From Paraburkholderia hospita (lineage in GTDB: Bacteria; Pseudomonadota; Gammaproteobacteria; Burkholderiales; Burkholderiaceae): a stretch of 64,000 nt of DNA. The notes under the pieces were generated by a model. The model was not told the origin of the DNA. It ran no database searches and saw only the letters and a list, made by a program, of their open reading frames with translations. Location: positions 558,001-622,000 of the forward strand of contig NZ_CP026108.1 in assembly GCF_002902965.1 (NCBI RefSeq), given 5' to 3'. The translations under genes were made by a program, and so were the position numbers. Shown one piece after another: positions 18,375 through 28,178 of this stretch (position 1 is its first letter; every line of letters begins with the position of its first letter).

Positions 18375-19062
18375 CAGTGCGCGTAGGGCGACCAGGAGTG
18401 CCTCGATGAGCGTGGCCTGGCGCTCCGCCTGTTGACTGATTACAGTCGCTTACGTGGCTCACCTCAAGCGCTGGCAGCAGATGGACTAATCGTCTTCAGG
18501 ACCCGGGACCCGGGTACTTTCCTACTTGGTGGCCGCCATACCGTCGCACCCCGTTGCGGTCGTGGAACCTGCACCTGCCGCTGTCAAACGAAGTAAAGTT
18601 GATACGAATTTGCTACTAAAGTTGATACTTTTTCGATTTGAGGCGGATGTTGCAAGAAAGCGCCTAGTGCTGAAGCGTTTGCGGTCGATTGACGTAAAGA
18701 TGAGACCTTAGGTCGAGAATGAATTGTTGTCTGTCGGAACGATCACACCGTTGCAAGCCACTCAGCAGGGCTACCGCTGCTCAAGTCAGTCTCCACGCGA
18801 GAGGCGGTACTAACTGATAGGTTAGCTGAGAGCGATCGCACGATTGCAGCCGATGCATCGACCACGAATTCATCGTCTCGCCAACAGGACGTTTGCGTTG
18901 GCATCTCGGATGCACGTCATCGGAATGGTCCGTGCGCGACGGTTTAAACAATAGTTCGTACTCCAAATATAAATGCCGAGATATTCCGTCGCGCACGACG
19001 CGGAAAATCGCTACCCGGTACGGAAACAGGCGCTTTCGTGGCCGTCCGTCTCGGCGTCGGCA

Positions 19063-19209
19063 ATGTCGCAACATTAGTTCAATTTCCAGAAATGTTGCAA
19101 GTTTAAGGCAATCTGAAGTGACACAAACATGGAACCCCGATACCCGTCGTTCCTTGACTGGCGGGGGTTTCCGGGGCGTCAAGGGGTTCCATGTTTAGTT
19201 CGATTGACA
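19063..19209. repeat. 147-bp hairpin repeat, copy A
   Basis: Aligns without gaps to 32446-32592 at 107 of 147 positions by my count. The right half holds a perfect 14-bp inverted repeat, AAACATGGAACCCC (19125-19138) and GGGGTTCCATGTTT (19183-19196), separated by 44 bp. The left half has two related units beginning TGTCGCAACATTAGTTCAAT and TGTTGCAAGTTTAAGGCAAT. Tandem end units starting with TGT and ending GACA are typical of IS21-like ends, but no transposase is attached. Confidence 0.8.
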
Positions 19210-19532
19210 ATTCGAGTCATGGAATGCCAACCAGCGGCAGAGCGGGACTCGGTGCGACCGTGCGAGCGTTGCTGCGGCCCTGCGGTGAACCCGCGAGGCG
19301 ACGCTTCAAGACATTGGTATATCACCACGTATCGGCGCATGTGAGAACTGGCAAAAAGAACAATCTGATTGTGGATAGTCACAAGCATATGGCGGCGACC
19401 GGATTGATATTCTCTCGCTTGAAAAGCGGATGCCGAATTCCCCTCCGCTCTTGAGATAACGGCTTTAAATCAGCCCCGGTGAAAGCGGGTCCATGAAACA
19501 CCCGGCGAGTCGTTCATCGCCAGCCTGCCGCT

Positions 19533-19742
19533 TGGGGCTGCAGCGGTACCCCTTCAGTCTGGGTATTCGGTGCGTTCTTTCCTGACTGGCTGTTCTGTAT
19601 CGCCGCGGGGGTCGTCGGAACGTTCATCGTGCACAGGGTAGTGAGCAAGCGGCACCAGCTCGGCGTCCTGAATCCGTTGGCCCTCAGCTATCCAATGTTG
19701 ACGATACTTTTCGCCGTGTTGACGTGGCTCCTCTTCTTCCCT
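19533..19742 (+). pseudogene. YtcA-like small membrane protein, broken
   Basis: In one frame the sequence reads WGCSGTPSVWVFGAFFPDWL, then CIAAGVVGTFIVHRVV and LALSYPMLTILFAVLTWLLF. This matches the YtcA family: lipobox cysteine, a PDWLFC segment and two transmembrane helices. The frame is closed upstream by TGA without a start codon; the lipoprotein signal lies in another frame starting near ATG 19493, indicating a frameshift. YtcA genes usually precede HlyD-type efflux genes, which are absent here. Confidence 0.6.
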
Positions 19743-20193
19743 CGGTGCCCCCCGGAACCGCGCGCATGCGCCAGGCTCCGGACAGGCCCCGAAAGAGATG
19801 GCCCGCCATGCTGATCAGGCTGGCCGCCGCCCTGCTGCTCAGCTTCCCTCTATTGCGCCTGCGCGTGGTGGAGCGACTCGAGGCAGAGCTGGATGATGCA
19901 GGGACGGGGGACGGGCGCGAATGTCCCGTCGCGTTCTTGTACGCAAGCCCAGCTCCGTCGTAACTGGCGGCGCCGCGAGCCGGTCGGCCGAAGCCCACCG
20001 CGGCCACCCCGAGACACGCTTTCGTCTGAAGGCCGCCGGCCGCGTCGGGTTCGTTGCCAGCATCCCCGCGGAGAGCTGATGCGGCCGTACAGACCCTATG
20101 CAGCCCATGCGGATGTGCCGCAGGACCCTGATATCGAAACCCTGATCGGAGACTCGATACACCCCTACATTCCTAATCCCCTACGACAGCGAA

Positions 20194-21498
20194 ATGGATT
20201 GCCCTGCGTCAATCATTAAGACTCCAGAAATCAGCGATCGACTGCGAGAAACTATCGCGGCGCTCGCTGACGAGCATTCATACCTCCTTGACCACTGCTA
20301 CGCAGCGGTCATGCAGGTAGACGGATACGCGACCCTTGGACTATCCGAGAAAAGGGATATTCGGAACTCGATCGGCTTGTTCGTGAAGCGCTGGTGCAGT
20401 TCGATTCTCGAACAGGCGTGGTTCGCGCCCGCGGAGATGGAGAAATTCGAGGCGTCGGTCAGGCGGCGTGTTCACCAGGGCATTTCCCTCGTAGCCATAC
20501 TATGTGCATTTCGGCTGGGCACCAAAGAGCTTTGGCTAGCTCACCTCGACCTAGCGGAACACGATAACGCCTTGCGCGACGACCTGCTCTTCGTGATATC
20601 GCCGTACCTGCTCGAATATTCCGACTTCATGGCCCAGTTTATCGGGCGGATATTTCTCGACGAACAATTCCAGCAGACGAGCTGGAGGGCCGAAGTGAGG
20701 CGCCAGCTGTGCGATCTGGTATTCAACGGCACGAGCGATGACCAGGACTTCTGTCGGATCGGACGCAGCCTTGGGTTCGATGCGACCGTGCCGCGCACCG
20801 CCTTGGCCATCGATTACGAGTTGAGCGACGTGTCCAGGATGAATCCCGGGGGTGCCTTCGGGTACCTTGTCCACGACATTGCGGGTCATATCAAGATCCC
20901 CGCCGATCACGTCGTTTATGTCACACGACGCGGCTGGCTCGTCCTATGGGTTCCGTGCAGCTGTGGAAGCTCGTTGATTTTCAGTCAGCGTCTGCTGTTG
21001 GAAGCGATCGTCGCCTTTGCGAAAAGGTCGGGCGAGGTCCGGGCCGTTGGAGTCGGATTCGTGAATCAGGGGGCGAAGGGGCGGGCGACCTCGGCGGAGG
21101 AAGCGATGACAGCGCTCAACTTTGGGTTGCACGGCGATGGAGCAAGGAAGGTGTACCTGTATTCGGATATCGCCATTGACGAAAGCATTCGTTCCAACGG
21201 AAGCGCTCTGCGCTACTTCGAATCCATGCTTTCGGAAATCCTGCTTGAAAAGGACTTGATGACGACCCGGGAGTGCTACTTCGAGAACAGCCAGCACCGT
21301 AAGGCAACCGCCGCTTCACTTGGCATACATCCCAATACGCTGAACCACAGGATCGCCCGCATCGAGACGTTGCTCGGCGCCGAACTCGATGCTCCAAGCT
21401 GGATAGCCCGGCTCTTTATCGCCCTGAATCTGCGCAATGCTATCCGTGTCTATCGAGGAGGCGACGCAGAAAACTCCGCCACCAGGACGGAGGATTGA
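20194..21498 (+). CDS. PucR/CdaR-type transcriptional regulator
   Basis: A 434-residue protein. The N-terminal region (about 10-170) resembles the RsbRD-like sensor helix bundle (IAALADEHSYLLDHCYAAVM). The middle (about 185-330) is a degenerate GGDEF-like CdaR domain (RTALAIDYELSDVSRM). The C-terminus (about 370-420) is the PucR helix-turn-helix with the diagnostic ENSQHRKATAASLGIHPNTL and NHRIARIETLLGAEL. Such regulators activate uptake and degradation of sugar acids or similar metabolites. It stands about 760 bp from the divergent end of the glucose dehydrogenase gene and could respond to sugar acids, but that link is inference. The ATG at 20194 lacks a strong ribosome site. Confidence 0.85.
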   Translation: MDCPASIIKTPEISDRLRETIAALADEHSYLLDHCYAAVMQVDGYATLGLSEKRDIRNSIGLFVKRWCSSILEQAWFAPAEMEKFEASVRRRVHQGISLVAILCAFRLGTKELWLAHLDLAEHDNALRDDLLFVISPYLLEYSDFMAQFIGRIFLDEQFQQTSWRAEVRRQLCDLVFNGTSDDQDFCRIGRSLGFDATVPRTALAIDYELSDVSRMNPGGAFGYLVHDIAGHIKIPADHVVYVTRRGWLVLWVPCSCGSSLIFSQRLLLEAIVAFAKRSGEVRAVGVGFVNQGAKGRATSAEEAMTALNFGLHGDGARKVYLYSDIAIDESIRSNGSALRYFESMLSEILLEKDLMTTRECYFENSQHRKATAASLGIHPNTLNHRIARIETLLGAELDAPSWIARLFIALNLRNAIRVYRGGDAENSATRTED

Positions 21499-21854
21499 CC
21501 TTGAGGTTGCATTCGACCGTCGATTCCCGCGTCAGATGGGTCAGGGTTTGGTGCAAATTACGGGCGAATGCCCCTTCATGGCATTCTCGGAACTAGCACC
21601 TCCAAACGGCCCGTCTGTGGACAGTAGGGACATCAAAGCCACGCCGGTGTGAAACAGAAACGCCAACGATGAGAATGTGAATACGCCATCGATCAGGGAG
21701 ACATATCGAGAGGCCCGAGCAGATGGCGAACAGCGCGGGCGGTCCGACCTTCCACGCAAGCCAATCGGGCTACAGAGGGGCGCATGTGGAAAATTGCCGC
21801 CGACGACCTCTTCGATTTCCGTCTGCCAGAGCGGAGAAGCGTCCGCTGCTGAGG
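21499..21854. other. Intergenic / eroded sequence
   Basis: No intact gene. The minus-strand frame through here is a chance extension of the porin remnant at 21855-22184. Confidence 0.4.
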
Positions 21855-22184
21855 CTAGCAAGTAACCGTAAATGCAGAAAAGCTGAAGAAGAAATAAAGC
21901 CCAGCACGTCCGCGACGGCGAAAAGGCCGTCGCGGAAATGAAGCCATTCTCCAGATTGAAAAAGATCTCAGTATCATTGCCGAAATCCGCGGCGAGGCAG
22001 GCCGATACGCGATTCCTCGATAAGCGCGGGAATCCGTGTGCGCAATGTAACCCGCGCCCGATTTCAATGCTCGTATCGTGCGCGCCATAGACTGCGACGG
22101 GACTTTGTGCATGCGCGAGCGTGGTGTGCACCGCGATCGAGGCCAGCACGACGCGAGCTCGCGGGCAAAGCGTAAATGGTTCAT
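21855..22184 (-). pseudogene. Remnant of a porin N-terminus
   Basis: The frame reads LAHAQSPVAVYGAHDTSIEI, matching the signal-peptide junction and first beta strand of Burkholderia general porins (HAQSSVTLYG). Later FFNLENGFISATAFS matches the conserved FxLENGF strand. Intervening segments are missing or garbled, and the rest of the barrel is gone. It lies close to the intact dehydrogenase and porin genes and may be an eroded duplicate. Confidence 0.6.
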
Positions 22185-22195
22185 TCAGGTAGAAA

Positions 22196-22221
22196 GCGGC
22201 GCATTCAATGCGCCGCACAGA
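22196..22221 (-). terminator. Terminator after the PQQ dehydrogenase gene
   Basis: On the minus strand a 10-bp stem (GCGGCGCATT / AATGCGCCGC) with a minimal 1-nt loop is followed by TTTCT, about 35 bp after the dehydrogenase stop codon. The stem occupies 22196-22216 on the plus strand. Confidence 0.6.
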
Positions 22222-22255
22222 CTACAAGATAAACGGGATGCGCGGCGCGTGCCGC

Positions 22256-24682
22256 CTACTGCCGCGGCAACGCGTAGGCAATCACATAGTCGCCGAGCGT
22301 TGTGCCGAACGAGCCATGCCCGCCTGCCGCGATCACGACGTACTGACGGCCGTTGATCGAATAGGTCATAGGCGTGGCCTGACCGCCTGCGGGAAGGCGT
22401 GCCTGCCAAAGCTGCTTGCCGTTGTTCACGTCGAACGCGCGGATGTAATTGTCCGCTGTCGCGCCAATGAACACGACATTGCCCGCAGTGACGATCGGAC
22501 CACCCAGCATCGGCATGCCCATCCTGAACGGCAGTGGAATCGGCGAACTGTCGCGCACCGTGCCGATGCGCTTCTTCCACACGATCTCATTCGTCTTGAG
22601 ATCAATCGCAGAGATATAGCCCCATGCGGGTTGCTTGCACGGCAAGCCAAACGGCGAGAGGAACGGGTTGAGCGTCACGCCGTACGGCAAACCGTATTGC
22701 GGCTGGATGCCTGATTCCGTGCCACTGCCCTTGGCACCCTGCTGAGGCTCCATTGGATTGCCCGGGCCACGCGGGATCAGACGCGAGACGAACGGCAGCG
22801 CGATCGGGTTCGCGACGGCGACCTGGCGGTCGGTGTCGACGGCAATACCGCCCCACTCGAACATGCCCAGATTGCCAGGGAACACGAGTGTGCCCTGCAG
22901 CGACGGCGGCGTGAACGTGCCTTCGTAACGCAGCTTGTGGAACATCAGGCGGCACACGAGCTGATCGTACATCGTCGCGCCCCACATGTCGGCGTCGGTC
23001 AGGTTCTTCGACGGCCGAAACGTGAGCTGCGAGAACGGCTGCGTCGGCGCAACGTGATCGCCTGGGGCGGCGCCTTGCGGCACAGGCGTTTCGGGCGCCG
23101 GCACGACTGGCACACCAGTGCGGCGGTCGAGCACGAACAGATTGCCGGTCTTGGCGGGCGCGTACACGACCGGCACGCTGTTGCCGTCCTTGTACGCGAT
23201 GTCGGCGAGCGTGGGCTGCGACGGCTGGTCCATGTCCCACAGATCGTGGTGCGCGGTCTGGTAGAACCAGTCGAGCTTGCCAGTCGAGGCGTGGAGCGCG
23301 AGCAGGCCACTGGCGTAATGCTCCTGCTCCGGCGTTCGGTTGCCGCCCCAGATGTCCGGTGTCGTCACACCCATCGGCAGATAGACGATATCGAGCCTGG
23401 CGTCGTAGGCGGCGGGTGCCCACGAGTTCGGCGAATTCCACGTGTAATGCTCGCCCGGGCCCGGAATGTGATTCGGTTCCTTCGCGCCAGGATCGAACGC
23501 CCAGAGCAATTCGCCCGTGCGCACGTCAAAGCCGCGGATGACGCCCGATGGCTCGCGTGTCGAGAAGTTGTCTTCGACCGCGCCCGCCACGATGATCACC
23601 TTGCTCGTGACGATCGACGGCGAGGTGGGTTCGTACATGCCCGCCGTCGTGACCGGCTGGGCGTGTTGAAGGTCGAGGTCGCCCTTGTTGCCGAAGCCCT
23701 CGCAACGTTGGCCCGTCAGCGCGTCGAGTGCGTAGAGGTGGCCGTCGTTGACGGGCAGGTAGATCCGACGCGTACAGGCTGCCGTGGCAGCGGAGCCCGA
23801 GGCGTCCGCGGTTACGGCGGCATCGCTCGCCGGCGCCACCGTGGGTGCGGCCGCCGTCGCACTGGTCGACAGATCGACATACGACACGCCGCGGCAAGTC
23901 ACGTGCTGGAAAGACGGATCGGGCTTCAGTTCTGGATCGAACTTCCACTTGAGCGTGCCCGTCTTCGCGTCGAGCGCGAACAGGATCTGGTGCGGCGAGC
24001 ACAGGTAAAGCAGGTCACCGATCTTGATCGGTGTGACTTCGTTGGTAATCTCGACAGGATCGTTGGGCCCCTTCATGTCGCCCGTGCGGAAGGTCCAGGC
24101 CACCTGGAGATTCTTCACGTTCTCAGGCGTGATCTGCTGCAATGGCGAGTAGCGAGTGCCTTCCTGGGTGCGTCCATAGGCAGGCCAGTCGGCGGCGTCG
24201 ATCCCGGCGCCGATGCCGCTCGCGGGCCCGGAAGCGTTCAGTGTGCCGTTGACCTGCTGCGGATCATTGAAGCTCGCGTACACGAGCACGCCCGCCCATG
24301 CCAGGAGCGCGACGACGAGCGACGCGATGCCCAGCTTGCGCTCGCCCTCCAGCCGCCCGCTCATGAGCAGCAGCAGCCACACCCCGAAGATGACGAGCAC
24401 ACCCGAGCGCGGCGCGAGCGCCCAGAAGTCGGGACCCGACTCCAGGAGAGCCCAGATCGCCGTGCCGACAAGCACGAGCGCATAAAGCACGAACGCGGCG
24501 GGACTGCGCCGCCAGAGCAGCCACGCCACGCCCAGCAGCACGACGCCTGTGACGATGTAGTACGCCGAGCCGCCGAGCGCGAGCAGCCATGCGCCACCGA
24601 TCAGCAGATAAAGCGCGGTCAGCACCGTAAACAACAATGTGACGACGCCGATCACGCCCGGCGAATTCGATTGACTGGTCAT
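22256..24682 (-). CDS. gcd: Membrane-bound PQQ-dependent glucose/quinate dehydrogenase
   Basis: An 808-residue protein, close to E. coli Gcd (796). Residues 1-135 hold about five hydrophobic helices (VIGVVTLLFTVLTALYLLIG and others) that anchor it in the inner membrane and bind ubiquinone. The rest is an eight-bladed PQQ propeller facing the periplasm: DWPAYGRTQEGTRYSPLQQI, TTPDIWGGNRTPEQEHYAS and the catalytic-type HHDLWDMDQPSQPTL. It oxidises glucose to gluconolactone, or quinate/shikimate to their dehydro forms, passing electrons to ubiquinone. Glucose is favoured by the neighbouring gluconate dehydrogenase genes, but sequence alone does not exclude quinate. An Ala/Thr-rich insertion (about residues 278-305) is unusual. 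The porin gene lies 84 bp upstream on the same strand. Confidence 0.85.
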   Translation of the reverse strand: MTSQSNSPGVIGVVTLLFTVLTALYLLIGGAWLLALGGSAYYIVTGVVLLGVAWLLWRRSPAAFVLYALVLVGTAIWALLESGPDFWALAPRSGVLVIFGVWLLLLMSGRLEGERKLGIASLVVALLAWAGVLVYASFNDPQQVNGTLNASGPASGIGAGIDAADWPAYGRTQEGTRYSPLQQITPENVKNLQVAWTFRTGDMKGPNDPVEITNEVTPIKIGDLLYLCSPHQILFALDAKTGTLKWKFDPELKPDPSFQHVTCRGVSYVDLSTSATAAAPTVAPASDAAVTADASGSAATAACTRRIYLPVNDGHLYALDALTGQRCEGFGNKGDLDLQHAQPVTTAGMYEPTSPSIVTSKVIIVAGAVEDNFSTREPSGVIRGFDVRTGELLWAFDPGAKEPNHIPGPGEHYTWNSPNSWAPAAYDARLDIVYLPMGVTTPDIWGGNRTPEQEHYASGLLALHASTGKLDWFYQTAHHDLWDMDQPSQPTLADIAYKDGNSVPVVYAPAKTGNLFVLDRRTGVPVVPAPETPVPQGAAPGDHVAPTQPFSQLTFRPSKNLTDADMWGATMYDQLVCRLMFHKLRYEGTFTPPSLQGTLVFPGNLGMFEWGGIAVDTDRQVAVANPIALPFVSRLIPRGPGNPMEPQQGAKGSGTESGIQPQYGLPYGVTLNPFLSPFGLPCKQPAWGYISAIDLKTNEIVWKKRIGTVRDSSPIPLPFRMGMPMLGGPIVTAGNVVFIGATADNYIRAFDVNNGKQLWQARLPAGGQATPMTYSINGRQYVVIAAGGHGSFGTTLGDYVIAYALPRQ

Positions 24683-24766
24683 GATGATCTCAACCTTCTT
24701 GAGTGGATGCCACCTGCCGTCGCTACCGACGCCGAATTCACACGCCGGAGCACAGTAGAAAACATG

Positions 24767-25870
24767 TTAGAACGTGTGCATCATCCCGACGTAAACGCCA
24801 GTTTGCGATTCACCAGGCATCGGACTCGTCGGCGAGGACGAATCGCGCGGCGTCGCGAACACTGAGAAAGTACCGTTCCTGCTGTTGTTCACATAGGAGA
24901 CGGTTCCATAGAGGAATGTGCGCGCAGAGAGGTTGTAGGTGGTGCCGAGCGCATAGAGCATCGCATGGCTGGCAGGGTCGTGCGAAGCATCGCCGGCGCC
25001 TTCGCAGACGTGGATATAAAAGCCCGCCGCCGTCACCGCCCAGCGCGGCGTGGCCTGATACGTGACGCCCAGCCAATAGTGATCGGCGCTATCGGACACG
25101 CCCGCGGGCGAATCGGGCGCCGCGTAGTGCGTGTATGCCGCCTGAATCTTGAACTTCTGCACGCGTATATTTGTACCGACGAAATACTCGCGCGAGGCCG
25201 TGAAGATGTTGGAGAAGCGGCCGTTCGAATCGCGTAGCTCGTCGTAGATACCGCGCACGTCGAACAGAGGAGAATGGTACGTGAGCATGATGCCGTCCGA
25301 GCGGCCAAAGTCGCCTTCAGGGCCGTTGTTGAAGCCGCTTGCTTGATTGCCGAGCGCATACTGGCCCTGAACGTCGAAGCCATGGAAGACCGGGCTGTGG
25401 TACTCGACGTTATTGTTCGTCTGCTGCCAGTTGCGTCCTCGCACGAGTGAAGCTGACGACACGGCCTGCTGCACGAACGGATCGAATTCCCAGACGCCGT
25501 CGCTGTCGATAAAGAGGTTACGCCCGGCCTGCAGCTGGCCCCATGTCTCGTCCTTGAGGCCCACATACGCGCGACGCGAGAAGAGCCTGGCGCCGCCCGT
25601 AGTACCGTTCATGATCTGCAGCGCGGTTTCGAGGTCAAACAGTGCGGACATGCCGCCGCCAAGATCTTCGGTGCCCTTGAAGCCCAGCATGCTGGTACCC
25701 CAGTCGCCGCCTTCCGCGCTCCAACGGGTCGAGCTGCCGCCCGTGCCGTTGGCGATGTGATTCAGATATTCGAGACCGCCATCGACACGGCCATAAAGTA
25801 CCACGCCAGATTGTGCAGAAGCAGCCGTGCTCGCTGCGACCAGGATGATAGTGCACAGTAGACATCTCAC
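24767..25870 (-). CDS. General outer-membrane porin (OpcP type)
   Basis: A 367-residue beta-barrel starting at GTG 25870 after CTGGAG. The signal peptide MRCLLCTIILVAASTAASAQ is followed by SGVVLYGRVDGGLEYL, the standard first strand. The conserved GFKGTEDLGGGMSALFDLET and the terminal strand ending GVYVGMMHTF (C-terminal phenylalanine for BAM recognition) are present. It forms a trimeric diffusion pore. Its position directly upstream of the dehydrogenase suggests it admits the sugar substrate and is co-transcribed. Confidence 0.92.
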   Translation of the reverse strand: MRCLLCTIILVAASTAASAQSGVVLYGRVDGGLEYLNHIANGTGGSSTRWSAEGGDWGTSMLGFKGTEDLGGGMSALFDLETALQIMNGTTGGARLFSRRAYVGLKDETWGQLQAGRNLFIDSDGVWEFDPFVQQAVSSASLVRGRNWQQTNNNVEYHSPVFHGFDVQGQYALGNQASGFNNGPEGDFGRSDGIMLTYHSPLFDVRGIYDELRDSNGRFSNIFTASREYFVGTNIRVQKFKIQAAYTHYAAPDSPAGVSDSADHYWLGVTYQATPRWAVTAAGFYIHVCEGAGDASHDPASHAMLYALGTTYNLSARTFLYGTVSYVNNSRNGTFSVFATPRDSSSPTSPMPGESQTGVYVGMMHTF

Positions 25871-26633
25871 GTTGGGCTCCAGGCTGACGTCCCTTTCATT
25901 TTTCTTTCCGCCCCGGCGGCCACTGTCTTTTTCTGTAGCTTCGTCAGCGACGAGTCAAATTGGACCATCAACTCAATTGATCGCTCCTTGCATACGCGTT
26001 CCGAACTCATCGATGAGCACTGCTAACACGTTCCGGAACTTTGGAGCACATCTTGGCGAGGGTCAAGCATAACTAGATTAAAAGGCGCAGCGGTCACCTG
26101 GTATTACATATTTGTTGTAGCCGGTTGCCCCAGGTTTGCTTGCGGTCTCCTTACTGCCTTCGCGCCCAATGATCGTCGATGTGGCCAGCCGACCTCGCAT
26201 GATTCCTGCCGCCAAGTTGCAACCGCACGTAAGGATCCGACATCCCGCTGCCGGTTCCAGCAATTCGCGACTGACCGCAACTGGCCCGATCACTGCCGCT
26301 TTCCTTGGCCTACCGCGGCGGCATACTGAGGAGCAGAATCGCCCCGAGCCACGTGCTTGCCTCTCGCACCCGCGAACACCGCGAGATACAGGTTTATGTA
26401 GTGGCGGCTCTCCATTCTGCTCACTATCATGAAGGCAAGGTAGGGCCTTGCAGTTGAACCCCAGCTCATTGAGCGTTCAATGCTTCGACCAGTTCGTACG
26501 CGTGCTTCCCTACACGGCGGGACTGATTCGTGCCGCGCCCGAGTACTTCTGGAGCCGGCTCCGATATCATCCCAACGCAATCCAATGCCTGTCCGGCAGC
26601 GCATTTGCGCCCCGACCTGCCGACCCGACCAAC
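25871..26633. other. Divergent intergenic region
   Basis: Lies between the porin (minus) and the gluconate dehydrogenase operon (plus) and should hold promoters for both. Frames inside it are not supported. I could not assign operators. Confidence 0.4.
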
Positions 26634-27364
26634 ATGCCTCAATTTCCCCTGACCTCGCGCCGAGGCTTCTTTCGCTCGGCCGTAGCGCTGGTTCCGCCAG
26701 GAACGCTCGCCGCGTGCGATCTAAAGTCGTCCGGCACGTCGGCGCCAGATTCAAACAAGGCAGCATCCGGACCGCAAGCGTCCGGCGTCGACTACAAACC
26801 GCATTTCTTCGACACGAAGGAATGGGCGTTTATCCATGCGGCAGTCGACCGTCTGATTCCGGCGGACAGCGAAGGCCCGGGCGGCGTCGAAGCCGGCGTG
26901 CCCGAATTCATCGACAGGCAGATGGATACGCCGTACGCACACGGCGCGTCTGGTACATGCAGGCGCCGTTCACGCAGGGCGCGCCCGAACTCGACTACCC
27001 GTTGAAGCTCGTGCCGCGCGATCTGTACCGCCTCGGCATCGCGGCAGTCAACGCGTACAGCACGAAGACCTACACGCTTTCATTCGACGCGCTCGATGCA
27101 GCCGCACGCGACAACGTGCTCGGCGCGCTCGAGAAAGGCAAGGTCGATCTGGAGAACGTTCCGGCCGAGGTGTTCTTCGGACAACTATTGCAAAATACGC
27201 GCGAAGGCTATTTCTGCGACCCGATTCACGGCGGCAATCGCGACATGGGCGGCTGGAAGCTGATCGGCTTCCCCGGCGCGCGCGCCGATTTCATGGACTT
27301 CGTGAATCAGAACGGCCAGCCGTATCCATACGGTCCGACGTCGATTGAAGGAAAGCGTACGTGA
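26634..27364 (+). pseudogene. Gluconate 2-dehydrogenase subunit 3, frameshifted
   Basis: The N-terminal part, from ATG 26634, has a twin-arginine signal (TSRRGFFRSAVALVPPGTLA) and FDTKEWAFIHAAVDRLIPAD. The frame breaks at about 26949 after MDTPYAHGA; the other frame continues WYMQAPFTQGAPELDYPLKL and ENVPAEVFFGQLLQNTREGY to the TGA at 27362-27364. A single-base loss in GGCGCG explains the break. The subunit exports and anchors the FAD subunit of membrane gluconate dehydrogenase. The stop overlaps the next start (GTGATGA), so the genes were translationally coupled. A sequencing error cannot be excluded from sequence alone. Confidence 0.8.
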
Positions 27365-28079
27365 TGACCGGTCAAATCAAACCGCACGTCGACGCGGTAA
27401 TCGTCGGCTTCGGCTGGACCGGCGCGATTCTCGCGAAGGAACTCACCGAAGCGGGCCTGAAAGTGCTCGCGCTCGAACGCGGCGAGTATCGCCACACCTA
27501 TCCGGACGGCGCGTATCCGAACACGATCGACGAACTGACGTACAACGTCCGCAAGAAGCTGTTTCTCGATCTCTCGAAGACCACGGTCTCGATCCGTCAT
27601 ACACCGAACGATACCGCCCTGCCGTATCGCCAGTTGGCCGCATTCCTGCCGGGCGAGGGCGTCGGCGGCGCGGGGCTGCACTGGTCGGGCGTGCACTTCC
27701 GCATCACGCCGGAGGAACTGCGACTGCGCAGCCACTACGAGGAACGCTACGGTAAACGCTTCATTCCCGAAGGGATGACGATCCAGGACTATGGCGTCAG
27801 CTACGATGAACTCGAACCGCATTTCGATTTCGCCGAGAAAGTGTTCGGCACCTCGGGGCAGGCGTACAAGGTAAACGGCAAGGTAGTCGGCGACGGTAAC
27901 ATCTACGAAGCACCGCGCAGCGACAACTTCCCGCTGCCCGCGCAGCAGAACACCTATTCCGCCGAGCGCTTCGGCAAGGCTGCGCGCGAACTCGGGCTGA
28001 ATCCGTACCGCCTGCCGTCGACGAATACGTCGGGTCCGTACACGAACCCTTACGGCGTGCAGATGGGCCCGTGCAACTT
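27364..28079 (+). pseudogene. Gluconate 2-dehydrogenase FAD subunit, truncated by Tn3-family insertion
   Basis: About 238 codons of a GMC oxidoreductase, starting VDAVIVGFGWTGAILAKELT (Rossmann FAD site GxGxxG-like) and continuing FLPGEGVGGAGLHWSGVHFR. Full-length homologs have about 590 residues. The frame runs into the left end of the Tn3-family element right after MGPCN, where the family continues with FCGFC. The C-terminal half and the cytochrome subunit are not found on the right side of the element, so a deletion accompanied or followed the insertion. The enzyme, which oxidises gluconate to 2-ketogluconate in the periplasm, is inactive. Confidence 0.88.
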
Positions 28080-28178
28080 GGCTATTTTTGCCCATCCCCC
28101 GAAAACTGAAAATTCTCCTCAAATCTTTTCCAGGCAAGGCATTCCGGGAATGCGCAGTAGGGAAAATCGCCGACCAAA

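Larger units (their letters stand above)
18375..20193. other. Decayed 1.8-kb stretch
   Basis: Holds the 147-bp hairpin repeat (19063-19209) and a YtcA-like remnant (19533-19742). Around 18494-18512 there is a direct repeat GACCCGGGACCCGGG. Remaining frames have no support. The stretch 19750-20170 may be eroded coding sequence, as several frames keep coding-like composition but shift repeatedly. Confidence 0.4.

Noticed and set aside
19063..19209. Integron attC site
   Set aside because: The hairpin is long, but the core sites do not fit RYYYAAC/GTTRRRY and no integrase or cassette array is nearby.
22937..24865. A 642-codon open frame on the plus strand
   Set aside because: It is fully antisense to the PQQ dehydrogenase gene, is Arg/His-rich as expected for a GC-rich shadow, and matches no family.
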